DNA of 25,383 nt from DATKGQ01 sp035510715 (GTDB lineage Bacteria; Patescibacteriota; Saccharimonadia; Saccharimonadales; UBA4665), in contig DATKGQ010000020.1 of NCBI GenBank assembly GCA_035510715.1, forward strand, positions 1 to 25,383, written 5' to 3'. The notes below the pieces were generated by a model, which did not search any database, was not told the origin of the DNA, and saw nothing but the letters and a program-made list of their open reading frames with translations. A program made the translations under genes and the position numbers. Below, piece after piece: positions 1-6,740 of this stretch. The first letter of the stretch is position 1; the number at the start of each line of letters is the position of its first letter.

Positions 1-8
1 AAAATGAT

Positions 9-527
9 ATGGATAATCAAAACCAAGATATTGAAAATCCGCAAACTGAAAGTATAACTAGTCCGGTTCGGGGTCAAGTTGCAGGACAACCACCCGTTGT
101 GTCTAGTGATAACCAACCATTAAATTACTCTCCTTCTGTAACCGGAAATCAAATGAGTGTCTTGTATCAGAAGGGACAGACTAGATTCTCGGATTTGCCA
201 GCTTATCTATCATTTGATGGTACGCATTTAGCCCTTATCTTAGCTTCAGTCCAAGATTCTTCTGCAACAGTATTTTCTATTACACCAGATGAGGTAAGAA
301 AAGTTCGGTCAGCTAGGAACTTTGTCGGTATCTACGTTGGCGACAAGCATTATTTTATGAAACCACAAGGAAACTTCCATGATTTCGTTGTTTGGCTTAA
401 TAATATATTGCCGCCTAAGCAAAAGTTTATGAAGACGCTTAGAATACAAAACTTTTTAATATACATCTATGTATTAGTTGCTGCTGTCGTTTTACTAATA
501 GCTTTTTATATTGCCAAAGGTAAATAA
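9..527 (+). CDS. Hypothetical protein, disordered N-terminus, PH-like middle, C-terminal TM
   Basis: I do not recognise this 172-aa protein. Residues 1-48 are rich in Gln, Asn, Pro and Ser and look disordered. Residues about 50-140 look like a small compact beta-rich domain ending in an amphipathic helix (FHDFVVWLNNIL), loosely like bacterial PH-type domains. Residues about 146-169 form one transmembrane helix followed by Lys-Gly-Lys, so the protein is probably tail-anchored with its domain in the cytoplasm. The ATG at 9 is the first in frame, but no stop separates it from the window edge, so the true start could lie upstream. Codon use is AT-rich like the rest of the first 2.6 kb. The gene converges on the small gene at 568-765. 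Confidence 0.6.
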   Translation: MDNQNQDIENPQTESITSPVRGQVAGQPPVVSSDNQPLNYSPSVTGNQMSVLYQKGQTRFSDLPAYLSFDGTHLALILASVQDSSATVFSITPDEVRKVRSARNFVGIYVGDKHYFMKPQGNFHDFVVWLNNILPPKQKFMKTLRIQNFLIYIYVLVAAVVLLIAFYIAKGK

Positions 528-567
528 TTTAATCGGTTAACTTAGAACCGTATCGAATATATTTTAG

Positions 568-765
568 CTAATTTCGCCTTTTACGATACATAATTGCACC
601 TGAAATAATGGTGATTATACCTAAAATGCCAACGATAATTTGTAAAGCATCCTCAAGCTTAGTTTTAGGCGAAAAACTATTGAAGATCGGCAAGGTAGCA
701 ATAAGGACAATAAAGCTGATCAATATCATTAGAATAGGTACTAATTGTTTTTTGTTTGTCTGCAT
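568..765 (-). CDS. Small two-TM membrane protein (65 aa)
   Basis: This 65-aa protein has two predicted transmembrane helices (about residues 9-28 and 39-59) joined by a short polar loop, with a positively charged C-terminus (RKRRN), so both ends are probably cytoplasmic. No family is recognised. Support that it is real comes from an extended -10 box (TGC TATACT) ending exactly 7 nt before the ATG, the same arrangement seen at many genes in this window. It converges with the gene at 9-527. Confidence 0.55.
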   Translation of the reverse strand: MQTNKKQLVPILMILISFIVLIATLPIFNSFSPKTKLEDALQIIVGILGIITIISGAIMYRKRRN

Positions 766-772
766 AAACTGA

Positions 773-781
773 AGTATAGCA
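773..781 (-). promoter_or_regulatory. Extended -10 promoter of the 65-aa gene, leaderless geometry
   Basis: On the minus strand, TGC followed by TATACT (hexamer 778-773) ends 7 nt before the ATG at 765, so transcription should start at or next to the A of the start codon. The -35 match is weak. Confidence 0.55.
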
Positions 782-862
782 TCAACCCAAAATCTAATAC
801 AAAAAATTCTTTTCTATATATTTATATAAGTAAGAAGAGAAAGTAAAACAGAAATAACAGAG

Positions 863-871
863 ATAAATCAT
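863..871. repeat. Left copy of candidate IS target-site duplication
   Basis: ATAAATCAT, identical to 1826-1834 and directly abutting the left end of the insertion sequence. Confidence 0.6.
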
Positions 872-911
872 GTCAAATATAGCGAATCCCGGTATTCGTT
901 AATTTTATATG

Positions 912-1778
912 TTATTTTGTTGGAGTTGAGGATGAGTCTATCAAGTTTTCTAGCACTAAATTAAACATGGGTAAGGTACTTTTTCTGTTTGAGTATCTAA
1001 ACGCATACTCATTAGCATAATGCTGTAGGTACTTAGGATCACAGTGTCTATAGACCCCATAAATACCTCGTTTAAACTGACTCCAGAAGTTTTCTACGTT
1101 TTGGGTGTGGATTCTACCAACTACGTATTGTTGTTGGCTATGGTTAATAGTCTCGTGCTGATAGCCTCTATGCTTTAGTAACCTATACGCACCATGATCA
1201 TCACTGTAGATGATGGTTGTCGGAGCAATATGTTTCTGTATGGCTGGAACTAGCACTCTGACACCAGAACTTTTAACATGCTTGACTCTGGCTCTACCGC
1301 CGCGTTCTACCATCCCAAATATTACTTGGCTATTATGGGGGTTAACAGTACTTCGTCTATCTGGCTTAGCGTGTATGTAAGCTTCGTCAACTTCAACACT
1401 ATCATTCAGTAAACTTTCGTCATCACCCATCATTAGCCTTATTTGTTTAAAGATTCTCCAGGCGGTTTTATAGGTTACTCCAGAAATACGTTGAAACTGT
1501 AGAGCTGACATACCTGATCTAGTATTGGTCATAAAGAAGATAGCCAAAAACCAAGTTCTTAGGTCGGTAGTAGATTTATAGAAAGGACTATTGGCAAGTG
1601 GATAGACTTGATTACCGCATTGGCACTGGTATGCCGGTCGATTGGGTAATTTATGAAAGCCACCAATTAAACCGCAGACTTTACAAGATTGATATGCAAA
1701 ATGAAGCTGCCATAAGTGGTCTAAACAAGAATTACTTGTTGGGAACTGTTCATTAAACTGGTCAAGAGTAAACTTCAT
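912..1778 (-). CDS. IS1595-family (ISXO2-like) DDE transposase
   Basis: This 288-aa protein cuts and joins the IS ends. Residues 32-54 carry a Cys pattern (C32-x2-C35 and C52-x-C54) typical of the N-terminal zinc ribbon of the family. An HTH-like stretch lies around 88-112. The RNase H-like core has the expected catalytic acids: D131 in VEVDEAYI, D193 in YSDDHGAY, and E229 in HTQNVENFW, followed by the family signature SQFKRGIYGVYRH. Length matches the family, with no frameshift or internal stop. The ATG at 1778 is set by a consensus promoter whose -10 ends 6 nt upstream, so translation is probably leaderless. Confidence 0.93.
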   Translation of the reverse strand: MKFTLDQFNEQFPTSNSCLDHLWQLHFAYQSCKVCGLIGGFHKLPNRPAYQCQCGNQVYPLANSPFYKSTTDLRTWFLAIFFMTNTRSGMSALQFQRISGVTYKTAWRIFKQIRLMMGDDESLLNDSVEVDEAYIHAKPDRRSTVNPHNSQVIFGMVERGGRARVKHVKSSGVRVLVPAIQKHIAPTTIIYSDDHGAYRLLKHRGYQHETINHSQQQYVVGRIHTQNVENFWSQFKRGIYGVYRHCDPKYLQHYANEYAFRYSNRKSTLPMFNLVLENLIDSSSTPTK

Positions 1779-1784
1779 ACTTAC

Positions 1785-1813
1785 AGTATATTACAGTGGT
1801 AGTATGGTGTCAA
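1785..1813 (-). promoter_or_regulatory. Consensus sigma70-type promoter of the transposase
   Basis: On the minus strand TTGACA (1813-1808), a 17-bp spacer and TATACT (1790-1785), then 6 nt to the ATG. The -35 box lies 12 bp inside the right IS end. Expected transcription start is at the start codon itself. Confidence 0.8.
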
Positions 1814-1825
1814 GGGATAATTGCC

Positions 1826-1834
1826 ATAAATCAT
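1826..1834. repeat. Right copy of candidate IS target-site duplication
   Basis: ATAAATCAT, identical to 863-871. It lies 16 bp upstream of the TATAAT box of tRNA-Arg, so the element sits at the -35 region of that promoter. Confidence 0.6.
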
Positions 1835-1849
1835 TATTGTTTTATTTGT

Positions 1850-1855
1850 TATAAT
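1850..1855 (+). promoter_or_regulatory. -10 box of the tRNA-Arg promoter
   Basis: A perfect TATAAT 35 bp upstream of the mature tRNA 5' end. The -35 position (about 1827-1832, TAAATC) is poor and falls in the IS target duplication. Confidence 0.5.
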
Positions 1856-1890
1856 CTGTTTGCAACTTAATAATTGATGTAATCTTAAAT

Positions 1891-1967
1891 GCCCGCGTAG
1901 CTCAGCGGATCAGAGCGCTACGCTTCGGACGTAGAGGCCGGGGGTTCGAATCCCTCCGCGGGTACCA
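1891..1967 (+). tRNA. tRNA-Arg (anticodon TCG)
   Basis: Full cloverleaf: acceptor GCCCGCG pairs with CGCGGGT (first pair a G-U wobble). The anticodon stem CTACG/CGTAG encloses the loop CTTCGGA, giving anticodon TCG at 34-36. A GGTTCGAATC T-arm is present, the discriminator is A, and CCA is encoded (1965-1967). It decodes CGA and, by wobble, other CGN codons. Confidence 0.95.
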
Positions 1968-1979
1968 CGCTTAAGTTTA

Positions 1980-2008
1980 TTGTGAACTGTTAGTAATTCA
2001 TTTATTGT
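1980..2008 (+). promoter_or_regulatory. Candidate promoter of the prepilin-like gene
   Basis: TTGTGA (1980-1985), 17-bp spacer, TATTGT (2003-2008), 9 nt before the ATG at 2018. The predicted leader is only 2-3 nt and no Shine-Dalgarno is present. Confidence 0.45.
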
Positions 2009-2017
2009 TTAAACTAT

Positions 2018-2584
2018 ATGAAAAAACATAGGAAAAACGAGTTTGGCTTTAGCATTGTCGGAATTGCATCGGTAATTGTAATAATAGCCTTGCTAGGGCT
2101 AACTAGTTGGGCAGTAGATAAGAATCGTCATAAAGTTACAGTGACTCCAACAATGTCCTCTAATGCACAGAAGAGCACGAACGATTATACTCAAAGTTCG
2201 GATAATATATCCCGGAACCAAGACGCGTCAGTTATTGAAGCTACTGTAGCCAACTATATAGATAATAACGGTGGCGAACTGCCTCAGTCTGCTGCAGTTG
2301 GCTCGACACCGCATATTCTTGACATCTGTGGAGTATCTTGTAGCAGTGGAGATGTGGAACCTACTGATTTACCACTTAGTATTTATGCTCCTTCGGCTGT
2401 CTCATTCCAGCCATATTCCAGCGGATTAACAGCACCTGATGCAAAGACAGTTTATATCATTGATAAAGCATCCTGTAATGACGATGGGACTAACCCCGTG
2501 CCGCCAGTAAATATGAACTCAGTGGCTGTTTTATATGCCTTGCAGAATGGCTCAAAAATTGAACAAATATGTCGAGTGGTCTGA
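2018..2584 (+). CDS. Prepilin-like (type IV pilin-type N-terminus) secreted protein
   Basis: This 188-aa protein starts with a short basic leader, then Gly10-Phe11-Ser and a hydrophobic helix of about 22 residues, as in type IV prepilins cleaved after Gly by a prepilin peptidase. The usual Glu at mature position 5 is missing, so it is pilin-like rather than a standard major pilin. Residues 40-75 are Ser/Thr/Asn rich. The C-terminal domain has four Cys (DICGVSCSS, ASCND, QICRVV) that could form disulfides outside the cell. The ending VAVLYALQNGSK...C resembles pilin-like proteins I recall from Saccharibacteria. The gene stands alone between two tRNA genes. The only pilus-related gene in the window is the degenerate ATPase at 20791, so a pilus role is inference. 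Confidence 0.6.
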   Translation: MKKHRKNEFGFSIVGIASVIVIIALLGLTSWAVDKNRHKVTVTPTMSSNAQKSTNDYTQSSDNISRNQDASVIEATVANYIDNNGGELPQSAAVGSTPHILDICGVSCSSGDVEPTDLPLSIYAPSAVSFQPYSSGLTAPDAKTVYIIDKASCNDDGTNPVPPVNMNSVAVLYALQNGSKIEQICRVV

Positions 2585-2662
2585 ACGATCAGTAAATAAA
2601 CCCTAACTTGTTACTGTTATCCATTAACTTTAGTCCTAAAAAATGTCTGGATATTTTAATAT

Positions 2663-2691
2663 TTGCGAGTCTGACGCATGTACTCTATAAT
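2663..2691 (+). promoter_or_regulatory. Promoter of tRNA-His
   Basis: TTGCGA (2663-2668), 17-bp spacer, perfect TATAAT (2686-2691), about 44 nt before the tRNA. A 6-bp inverted repeat (AGTAGC 2705-2710 and GCTACT 2723-2728) sits in the transcribed leader between promoter and tRNA. Confidence 0.65.
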
Positions 2692-2734
2692 TACCTCTGT
2701 TTTTAGTAGCATTAATTATCTGGCTACTCAACAT

Positions 2735-2812
2735 GGCGAGGATAGCTCAGTTGGTTAGAGCGCCTGTCTGTGGCACAGGAGGTCGAGGGTTCGAGCCCCT
2801 TTTCTCGCCCCA
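2735..2812 (+). tRNA. tRNA-His (anticodon GTG)
   Basis: The anticodon stem CCTGT/ACAGG encloses the loop CTGTGGC, giving GTG. The histidine identity element G-1 is encoded at 2735 and pairs with C73 (2809). The acceptor GCGAGGA pairs with TTCTCGC (one G-U), and CCA is encoded (2810-2812). D-arm and T-arm are intact. Confidence 0.95.
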
Positions 2813-2858
2813 ATAATCATTATTCTTGACTGCTGCAATTCTCTCCGCAGGCTGTTTT

Positions 2859-2867
2859 TGCTATACT
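2859..2867 (+). promoter_or_regulatory. Extended -10 promoter of the P-type ATPase
   Basis: TGC followed by TATACT (2862-2867). The expected start near 2874 lies downstream of the in-frame TTG at 2869, which rules that codon out as the initiator and supports the GTG at 2902. Confidence 0.55.
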
Positions 2868-2901
2868 TTTGTTGAGTCAAAAAATCAAATTTGGAGAACC
2901 T

Positions 2902-4773
2902 GTGTTTAAGAAAACCCTAACTAGAGCCCGTCAATATTACCTGTTTATTATTGCAATTCTAGTGGTTATTGCCGGGTTATATCTGCAATTTGCCAAATAC
3001 CACATGGCGTTGCACTGGTTATTGGGCATTGCCGCAACTCTGGAACTTATCCCGCTTATTTGGAGTATGTGGCAGAAACTTCGCATTGGCGCGTTTGGCA
3101 TAGATATTCTGGCAGCAGCAGCAATCGTTTCATCAGTTATCATGAGACAATACTGGGCGGCGATTACGATAGCGGTCGTACTGACAGGTAGCATTGTATT
3201 AGAAGACTATGCCATGAACAAAGCCCAAATGGAGTTGAAAAACCTGCTCAATAAAGCTCCTAAAGAAGTACATTTAATTAAGGGCCGGAAAGAAACCGAG
3301 GTTGCTATATCGGTAGTCCGGGCTGGGGCGACTTTAATAATTAAATCTGGTGAAGTTGTTCCTGTCGACAGTATTATCATAGAAAATGAATCAAGCTTTG
3401 ATGAATCCAGCTTAACCGGAGAAAGCGTACCGCAGTATAAAAAAGTTGGCGATAAACTCTTGAGCGGTTCGATTGTGCTCGACGGAGCGGTTACCGTTAA
3501 GGCCTTGCGCTCGGCCGCCGATAGCCAATATGAGCAGATTGTCAGACTGGTCCGGGGAGCTGCTAATAGTCAGTCTCCGTTTGTTCGCTTGGCAGATAAA
3601 TATAGTGTGGCGTTTACCGTTTTTGCTTTCATGATAGCTATCGCCGCGTGGGCAATAAGCCATCATGGCATCCGTTTTCTGGATGTGATTGTCGTAGCCA
3701 CGCCTTACCCGTTGATTATGGCAGCACCAATCTCGACTATTTCCGGTATGAACCGGGCTGCAAAGCATGGGATTATCGTAAAAAACAGCAGGGTTTTGGA
3801 GTCTACCGCTGAAGCCAGAACTGTCGCTTTTGATAAAACCGGTACTTTGACTGAAAGCGAGCTGACCCTTAATGAGATAAAAACCTTCAACGGTTACAAA
3901 AAGGACCAAATCTTAGCCCTGGCAGCGGCTTTGGAAAAAGGTTCTAGCCATATATTAGCCCGTGTAGTACTGAAAGCGTCAGCTGTTAAAAAGCTAAAAT
4001 TAGCGAAAGCCAAAAATGTGCGCGAGGAAGCCGGGCTGGGTCTTGACGCAAATGTCAATGGACGTCAGATATTAATTGGCAGCGTTGCTTTGCTGGAAAA
4101 GCATGGTGTCAAACTGCCAAAGACATTTGGCAAATCACTTGGTAATCATACGGTAATACTAGTAAGCGTAAACCATGAATTAGCCGGGTTCATTACTTTC
4201 GAGAATACCCTGCGGAAAGATAGTAAACGGGCCATTGCCAGACTTCGTAAACTGCACGGCATTAAGAATATTATTATGATTACTGGTGATAACTGGCGGA
4301 TTGCCCGGGATATCGGCCGCCGGCTAGGCATTACAAACAAGGAGATAATGGCCGAGACATTGCCGGCTGATAAGCTGTCATTGCTTGAATCGATAAAAGA
4401 CGAATACCAACCAACGATTTTTGTTGGCGACGGCGTTAATGATGCGCCGGTTTTAACAGCCGCTGATGTCGGTATCGCGCTTGGTGCCCGCGGCGAACCT
4501 ATGGCTAGCGAGTCAGCCGATGTAATCATTATGATTAATGATATCAGCCGGGTGGCATCTATTCTGGCGATTGCCAAACGGACCTTCTCAATCGCCCGTC
4601 AAAGCATTATTATCGGTATCGCCGTAAGCCTTATATTGGTGTTAGTCTTTTCGGCCGGACATATCAGGCCGATCTATGGAGTGATCAGCCAAGGAGTTAT
4701 TGATGTGTTCGTTATATTTTATGCCTTGCGGGCACATATCGATACAAAATCTGACCTTAAGTTAGGCGCGTAA
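2902..4773 (+). CDS. P1B-like P-type ATPase (putative metal transporter)
   Basis: This is an ATP-driven cation pump of about 623 aa in the membrane. Four N-terminal TM helices come first, with no heavy-metal-binding domain. Then come the actuator domain with LTGES, a TM pair, the phosphorylation motif DKTGTLTE (Asp311), a nucleotide-binding domain, GDGVNDAP, and two final TM helices. This is the 8-TM P1B layout. The transport-site motif in TM6 is TPYPL (Tyr269) instead of the TPCP/CPC form, and SSHILA replaces the usual SxHP. The metal is therefore uncertain and may not be a soft ion such as copper. The GTG start is chosen because a GGAGA ribosome site lies 4 nt upstream and the promoter is at 2859-2867. 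The 3' end overlaps the opposing gene by 12 nt. Confidence 0.88.
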   Translation: MFKKTLTRARQYYLFIIAILVVIAGLYLQFAKYHMALHWLLGIAATLELIPLIWSMWQKLRIGAFGIDILAAAAIVSSVIMRQYWAAITIAVVLTGSIVLEDYAMNKAQMELKNLLNKAPKEVHLIKGRKETEVAISVVRAGATLIIKSGEVVPVDSIIIENESSFDESSLTGESVPQYKKVGDKLLSGSIVLDGAVTVKALRSAADSQYEQIVRLVRGAANSQSPFVRLADKYSVAFTVFAFMIAIAAWAISHHGIRFLDVIVVATPYPLIMAAPISTISGMNRAAKHGIIVKNSRVLESTAEARTVAFDKTGTLTESELTLNEIKTFNGYKKDQILALAAALEKGSSHILARVVLKASAVKKLKLAKAKNVREEAGLGLDANVNGRQILIGSVALLEKHGVKLPKTFGKSLGNHTVILVSVNHELAGFITFENTLRKDSKRAIARLRKLHGIKNIIMITGDNWRIARDIGRRLGITNKEIMAETLPADKLSLLESIKDEYQPTIFVGDGVNDAPVLTAADVGIALGARGEPMASESADVIIMINDISRVASILAIAKRTFSIARQSIIIGIAVSLILVLVFSAGHIRPIYGVISQGVIDVFVIFYALRAHIDTKSDLKLGA

Positions 4774-5388
4774 AATCGCTGCGATAAATACCGGCACAAG
4801 AATATTATCAGTACCATAGACGCCGATATTTTCCATTGTCGTAGCTATTACCGGTAACCAAATTATTTTAAGCCAGGCTTCATTACTATTAGTGATGAGC
4901 ATAAATATAGTGATCAAGATCAATGAGCATAACCAAAATGCCACCGTACCGACAATCGATTTATGCTGCCCGAATACCTTATAACGAGACTTCTTCCCGT
5001 AACGGGTACCGACAATTGCCGCCACACCGTCAGCCACGCTTAAGTGTAATATTGCTATTGTGAAAATAAGCCGGTCATGAGTAATTAATGCGACTACCGG
5101 GATTACCAGCGCGAATAATATATCACCGATTGTCCGGCGGTTTACTGAATGGATGGAACCCAAAATTGCCCCCAGCCGGGAAATCACGATAACAACCAGA
5201 AACCCCAGAGCCAGTAAATCGATTTGATCCCAATGCAAGAAATAAGGCCAGAAGGCGACAAAACTGCCAACCGCAATATGAATGAATTTTCGCGTCAGTT
5301 CAGTATTATAATGTTTAATTTTCCAAAAATACTCAACAATCAGAAGCAGTATTAGGATAATTATTAGAACAACAATAATTCGCAACAT
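4762..5388 (-). CDS. Dolichol/phytol kinase-like integral membrane CTP-dependent kinase
   Basis: This 208-aa protein is almost all transmembrane helices. It matches the SEC59/VTE5/DGK1 group, which phosphorylates polyprenols, phytol or diacylglycerol with CTP. Visible hallmarks are ELTRKFIHIAVG after the first helix and ADGVAAIVGTRYGKK...FGQHKSIVGTVAF (Asp120, Lys143), equivalent to the family's Asp-x-x-A-x-x-x-G and K-S/T-x-x-G-S motifs. A likely role is salvage or recycling of an isoprenoid lipid carrier, but the substrate cannot be read from sequence. A TACAAT box ends 9 nt before the ATG, with no Shine-Dalgarno. It converges with the P-type ATPase, and the two 3' ends overlap. Confidence 0.75.
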   Translation of the reverse strand: MLRIIVVLIIILILLLIVEYFWKIKHYNTELTRKFIHIAVGSFVAFWPYFLHWDQIDLLALGFLVVIVISRLGAILGSIHSVNRRTIGDILFALVIPVVALITHDRLIFTIAILHLSVADGVAAIVGTRYGKKSRYKVFGQHKSIVGTVAFWLCSLILITIFMLITNSNEAWLKIIWLPVIATTMENIGVYGTDNILVPVFIAAILRA

Positions 5389-5741
5389 GCATATAGCATT
5401 GTAACGCTAAGCATGGCTAAGAAAAACCCAATATGATCAGGGTATGTGAAGCCTAATATAGCCAAGGATTAATTACCCTCAACCTATAATGCTGTTTTAT
5501 GTGACAGAAAATTTGATTTGTAACTATATGCTATACAAGTTTGGGTATAATGGTTTTACTAGAGTAAATAGAATTAGTCGAGATGCACGGATGCTACTCG
5601 AATTTTTCAGGCACATAACCAATAACCAAGAATCATCAATAAAGCTTCTTAAAAAATTAAAATTATCAAGACTAACTACGAAAATGAGGATAAATGGATT
5701 AATAATTTAGATGAATTGTAGCTTAAGATTTAGAAATAATT
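5389..5741. other. AT-rich intergenic stretch at the island's left side
   Basis: This 353-bp stretch holds no gene I can name. It contains a TATAAT box at 5485-5490 and a doubtful small ORF behind it. Composition shifts to AT-rich here, so it may mark the left edge of the accessory island. No tRNA fragment or clear terminator is seen. Confidence 0.4.
5501..5710 (+). CDS. Doubtful small ORF, about 69 aa
   Basis: The frame is open from an ATG at 5489 that overlaps the TATAAT box (5485-5490). If that box is used, the GTG at 5501 is the first usable start, 10 nt downstream, as at two other genes here. The product is rich in Lys, Ile, Asn and Leu with a basic C-terminal half and no recognised domain. 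The AT-rich composition makes a chance ORF likely. It converges on the gene ending at 5742. Confidence 0.25.
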   Translation: MTENLICNYMLYKFGYNGFTRVNRISRDARMLLEFFRHITNNQESSIKLLKKLKLSRLTTKMRINGLII

Positions 5742-6272
5742 TTATGCTGCGACAGTTTGATGTTCAGGTGATTGACCAAATACCTCTTCAAAAGGGGCGT
5801 AAGTAGCCTGGAATTCTTCACCTCCAATTATATAACGGTCTGAACCTATAAAATCAGGGTTCTCAGGGTCAAATACAGTTGCAATCATACAATCAGGATC
5901 ACCATATTGAGGTTCTCTCCAAGGAGCAATAATTTGTATGTCACTACCAGTAGGATTTTGAAATGCGCGAGCCAGGCCTTTGGCACGGTATATACCATCT
6001 TCCTCGGTTGCTTCATATCGCTTAGCGAAATTATCGGGCTTTAATACATATTTCTCGCCGGTAGGGTTAGATACAACCATATCACCTCGTTCAGCAAAGT
6101 TTACGGTTTCTTCTGCGCCATTAGCTAAGGTAGTTCTTATTTCTTCTCGTTGAGTAACCTGGCGTGCTTCAACTTTACCTTTTTTAGCGAATACAGCTGC
6201 TTTAGTAAAACGTTCTGTATATTCATCAGTTGATAAATCTAATTTTTGGTTTTGCTTAGGATGTTGTTCCAT
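5742..6272 (-). CDS. Soluble protein with possible duplicated PGDYG-like domain
   Basis: This 176-aa protein has no signal peptide or TM helix. Residues about 33-88 contain ARQVTQREEIRT, GDMVVSNPTGEKY and DNFAKRYEAT, resembling small PGDYG-type domains (G-D-x-x-V ... G-E-x-Y ... F-x-x-x-Y). Residues about 95-161 seem to repeat the plan more loosely: YRAKGLARAF, DCMIATV, IGSDRYIIGGEEFQATYAP. I infer an internal duplication; function is unknown. An in-frame TTG at 6308 would add 12 residues, but it is part of the -35 box, so the ATG at 6272 is the start. Its promoter gives a leaderless message. Confidence 0.65.
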   Translation of the reverse strand: MEQHPKQNQKLDLSTDEYTERFTKAAVFAKKGKVEARQVTQREEIRTTLANGAEETVNFAERGDMVVSNPTGEKYVLKPDNFAKRYEATEEDGIYRAKGLARAFQNPTGSDIQIIAPWREPQYGDPDCMIATVFDPENPDFIGSDRYIIGGEEFQATYAPFEEVFGQSPEHQTVAA

Positions 6273-6279
6273 AAAATGT

Positions 6280-6308
6280 AGAATAGCATAAGCTTGATAA
6301 AAAGTCAA
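6280..6308 (-). promoter_or_regulatory. Strong promoter for the 176-aa gene, leaderless geometry
   Basis: On the minus strand TTGACT (6308-6303), 17-bp spacer, extended -10 TGC TATTCT (hexamer 6285-6280), then 7 nt to the ATG at 6272. Expected transcription start is at the start codon. Confidence 0.75.
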
Positions 6309-6343
6309 TATACTGGTCGGCAGACTGATACTGCTGACGAACC

Positions 6344-6349
6344 TATATT
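6344..6349 (+). promoter_or_regulatory. -10 box for the 38-aa ORF
   Basis: TATATT ends 7 nt before the ATG at 6357. The -35 (CAGACT, 17 bp upstream) is a weak match. Confidence 0.4.
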
Positions 6350-6356
6350 ACTACAG

Positions 6357-6473
6357 ATGTATGAAGCCCTACTAAACCACCAGAGCTTCAAAGAAAGTTT
6401 GGATAGCCTCAATCACTTAGTAGAAACACTAAGTTCGCATAGCCGTACACCTGAAAAACAGTTTCTGATATGA
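6357..6473 (+). CDS. Very small ORF (38 aa), helical, unknown
   Basis: The product starts MYEALLNHQSFKESLDSL and continues as an amphipathic, Leu-patterned helix to Thr25, with a polar tail. No family is recognised. The reading frame stays open and protein-like upstream to about 6282 (including TDTADEPILLQ) without an ATG, so this could be the tail of a truncated longer gene. In favour of a separate gene are a TATATT box 7 nt before the ATG and close coupling to the next ORF: its TGA lies inside the next gene's -10 box and 7 nt before the next ATG. Confidence 0.4.
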   Translation: MYEALLNHQSFKESLDSLNHLVETLSSHSRTPEKQFLI

Positions 6474-6474
6474 T
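6466..6474 (+). promoter_or_regulatory. Extended -10 promoter of the 60-aa ORF, leaderless geometry
   Basis: TGA followed by TATGAT (6469-6474), then exactly 6 nt to the ATG at 6481. No convincing -35, as is usual for extended -10 promoters. Confidence 0.55.
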
Positions 6475-6480
6475 AAGACT

Positions 6481-6663
6481 ATGCAAAATGATGACCAAGA
6501 TAATGGCGACTCAGGCACCAACAACAACCCAAGTAGCAACGCTGATGAACCTGAAAAGCCAGAAACGCCCTATACAGCACCAGACGGACGTGAGCATATA
6601 CTAGACTTTGATGATGAGAAAATTAACACCAAATCACCCCAGTCAGACAACACTAAAAAGTAG
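6481..6663 (+). CDS. Small acidic, disordered protein (60 aa)
   Basis: The protein is built mostly of Asp, Asn, Glu, Ser, Thr and Pro, with no hydrophobic core except a short HILDFDDEKI segment near residues 39-48. That pattern suits a disordered partner-binding peptide. No family is recognised. A well-placed extended -10 box supports it as a real gene. It converges with the surface-protein gene ending at 6741. Confidence 0.5.
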   Translation: MQNDDQDNGDSGTNNNPSSNADEPEKPETPYTAPDGREHILDFDDEKINTKSPQSDNTKK

Positions 6664-6740
6664 TCTGTAGTATTAACCAATAAAGTGTAGAACCTCTAGG
6701 TGAGTAGTTAAGTGAACTCTTTATTTAGTTGTAAACTGGT

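Larger units (their letters stand above)
872..1825 (-). mobile_element. IS1595-family insertion sequence, about 954 bp
   Basis: A single transposase gene lies between two copies of the 9-bp direct repeat ATAAATCAT (863-871 and 1826-1834), a candidate target-site duplication. Just inside them the ends match as an imperfect inverted repeat: GTCAAATAT on the left and GGCAATTAT on the right (7 of 9). IS1595 elements normally duplicate 8 bp, and because of the repeated T the true duplication could be 8 or 9 bp. Length fits the family. The transposase ORF is intact and has a strong promoter inside the right end, so the copy may be active. The right end lies about 65 bp upstream of tRNA-Arg. Confidence 0.7.

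Noticed and set aside
534..550. Hairpin CGGTT...AACCG as a terminator between the two convergent genes
   Set aside because: The stem is only 5 bp with no following T-run on either strand, too weak to call.
880..900. Inverted repeat CGAAT-CCCGGT-ATTCG inside the left IS end
   Set aside because: It may help stop transcription or bind transposase, but there is no T-run and no matching copy at the right end.
3412..3909. 165-aa frame opposite the P-type ATPase
   Set aside because: The plus-strand frame has all the ATPase motifs; the antisense product is low-complexity and unlike any protein.
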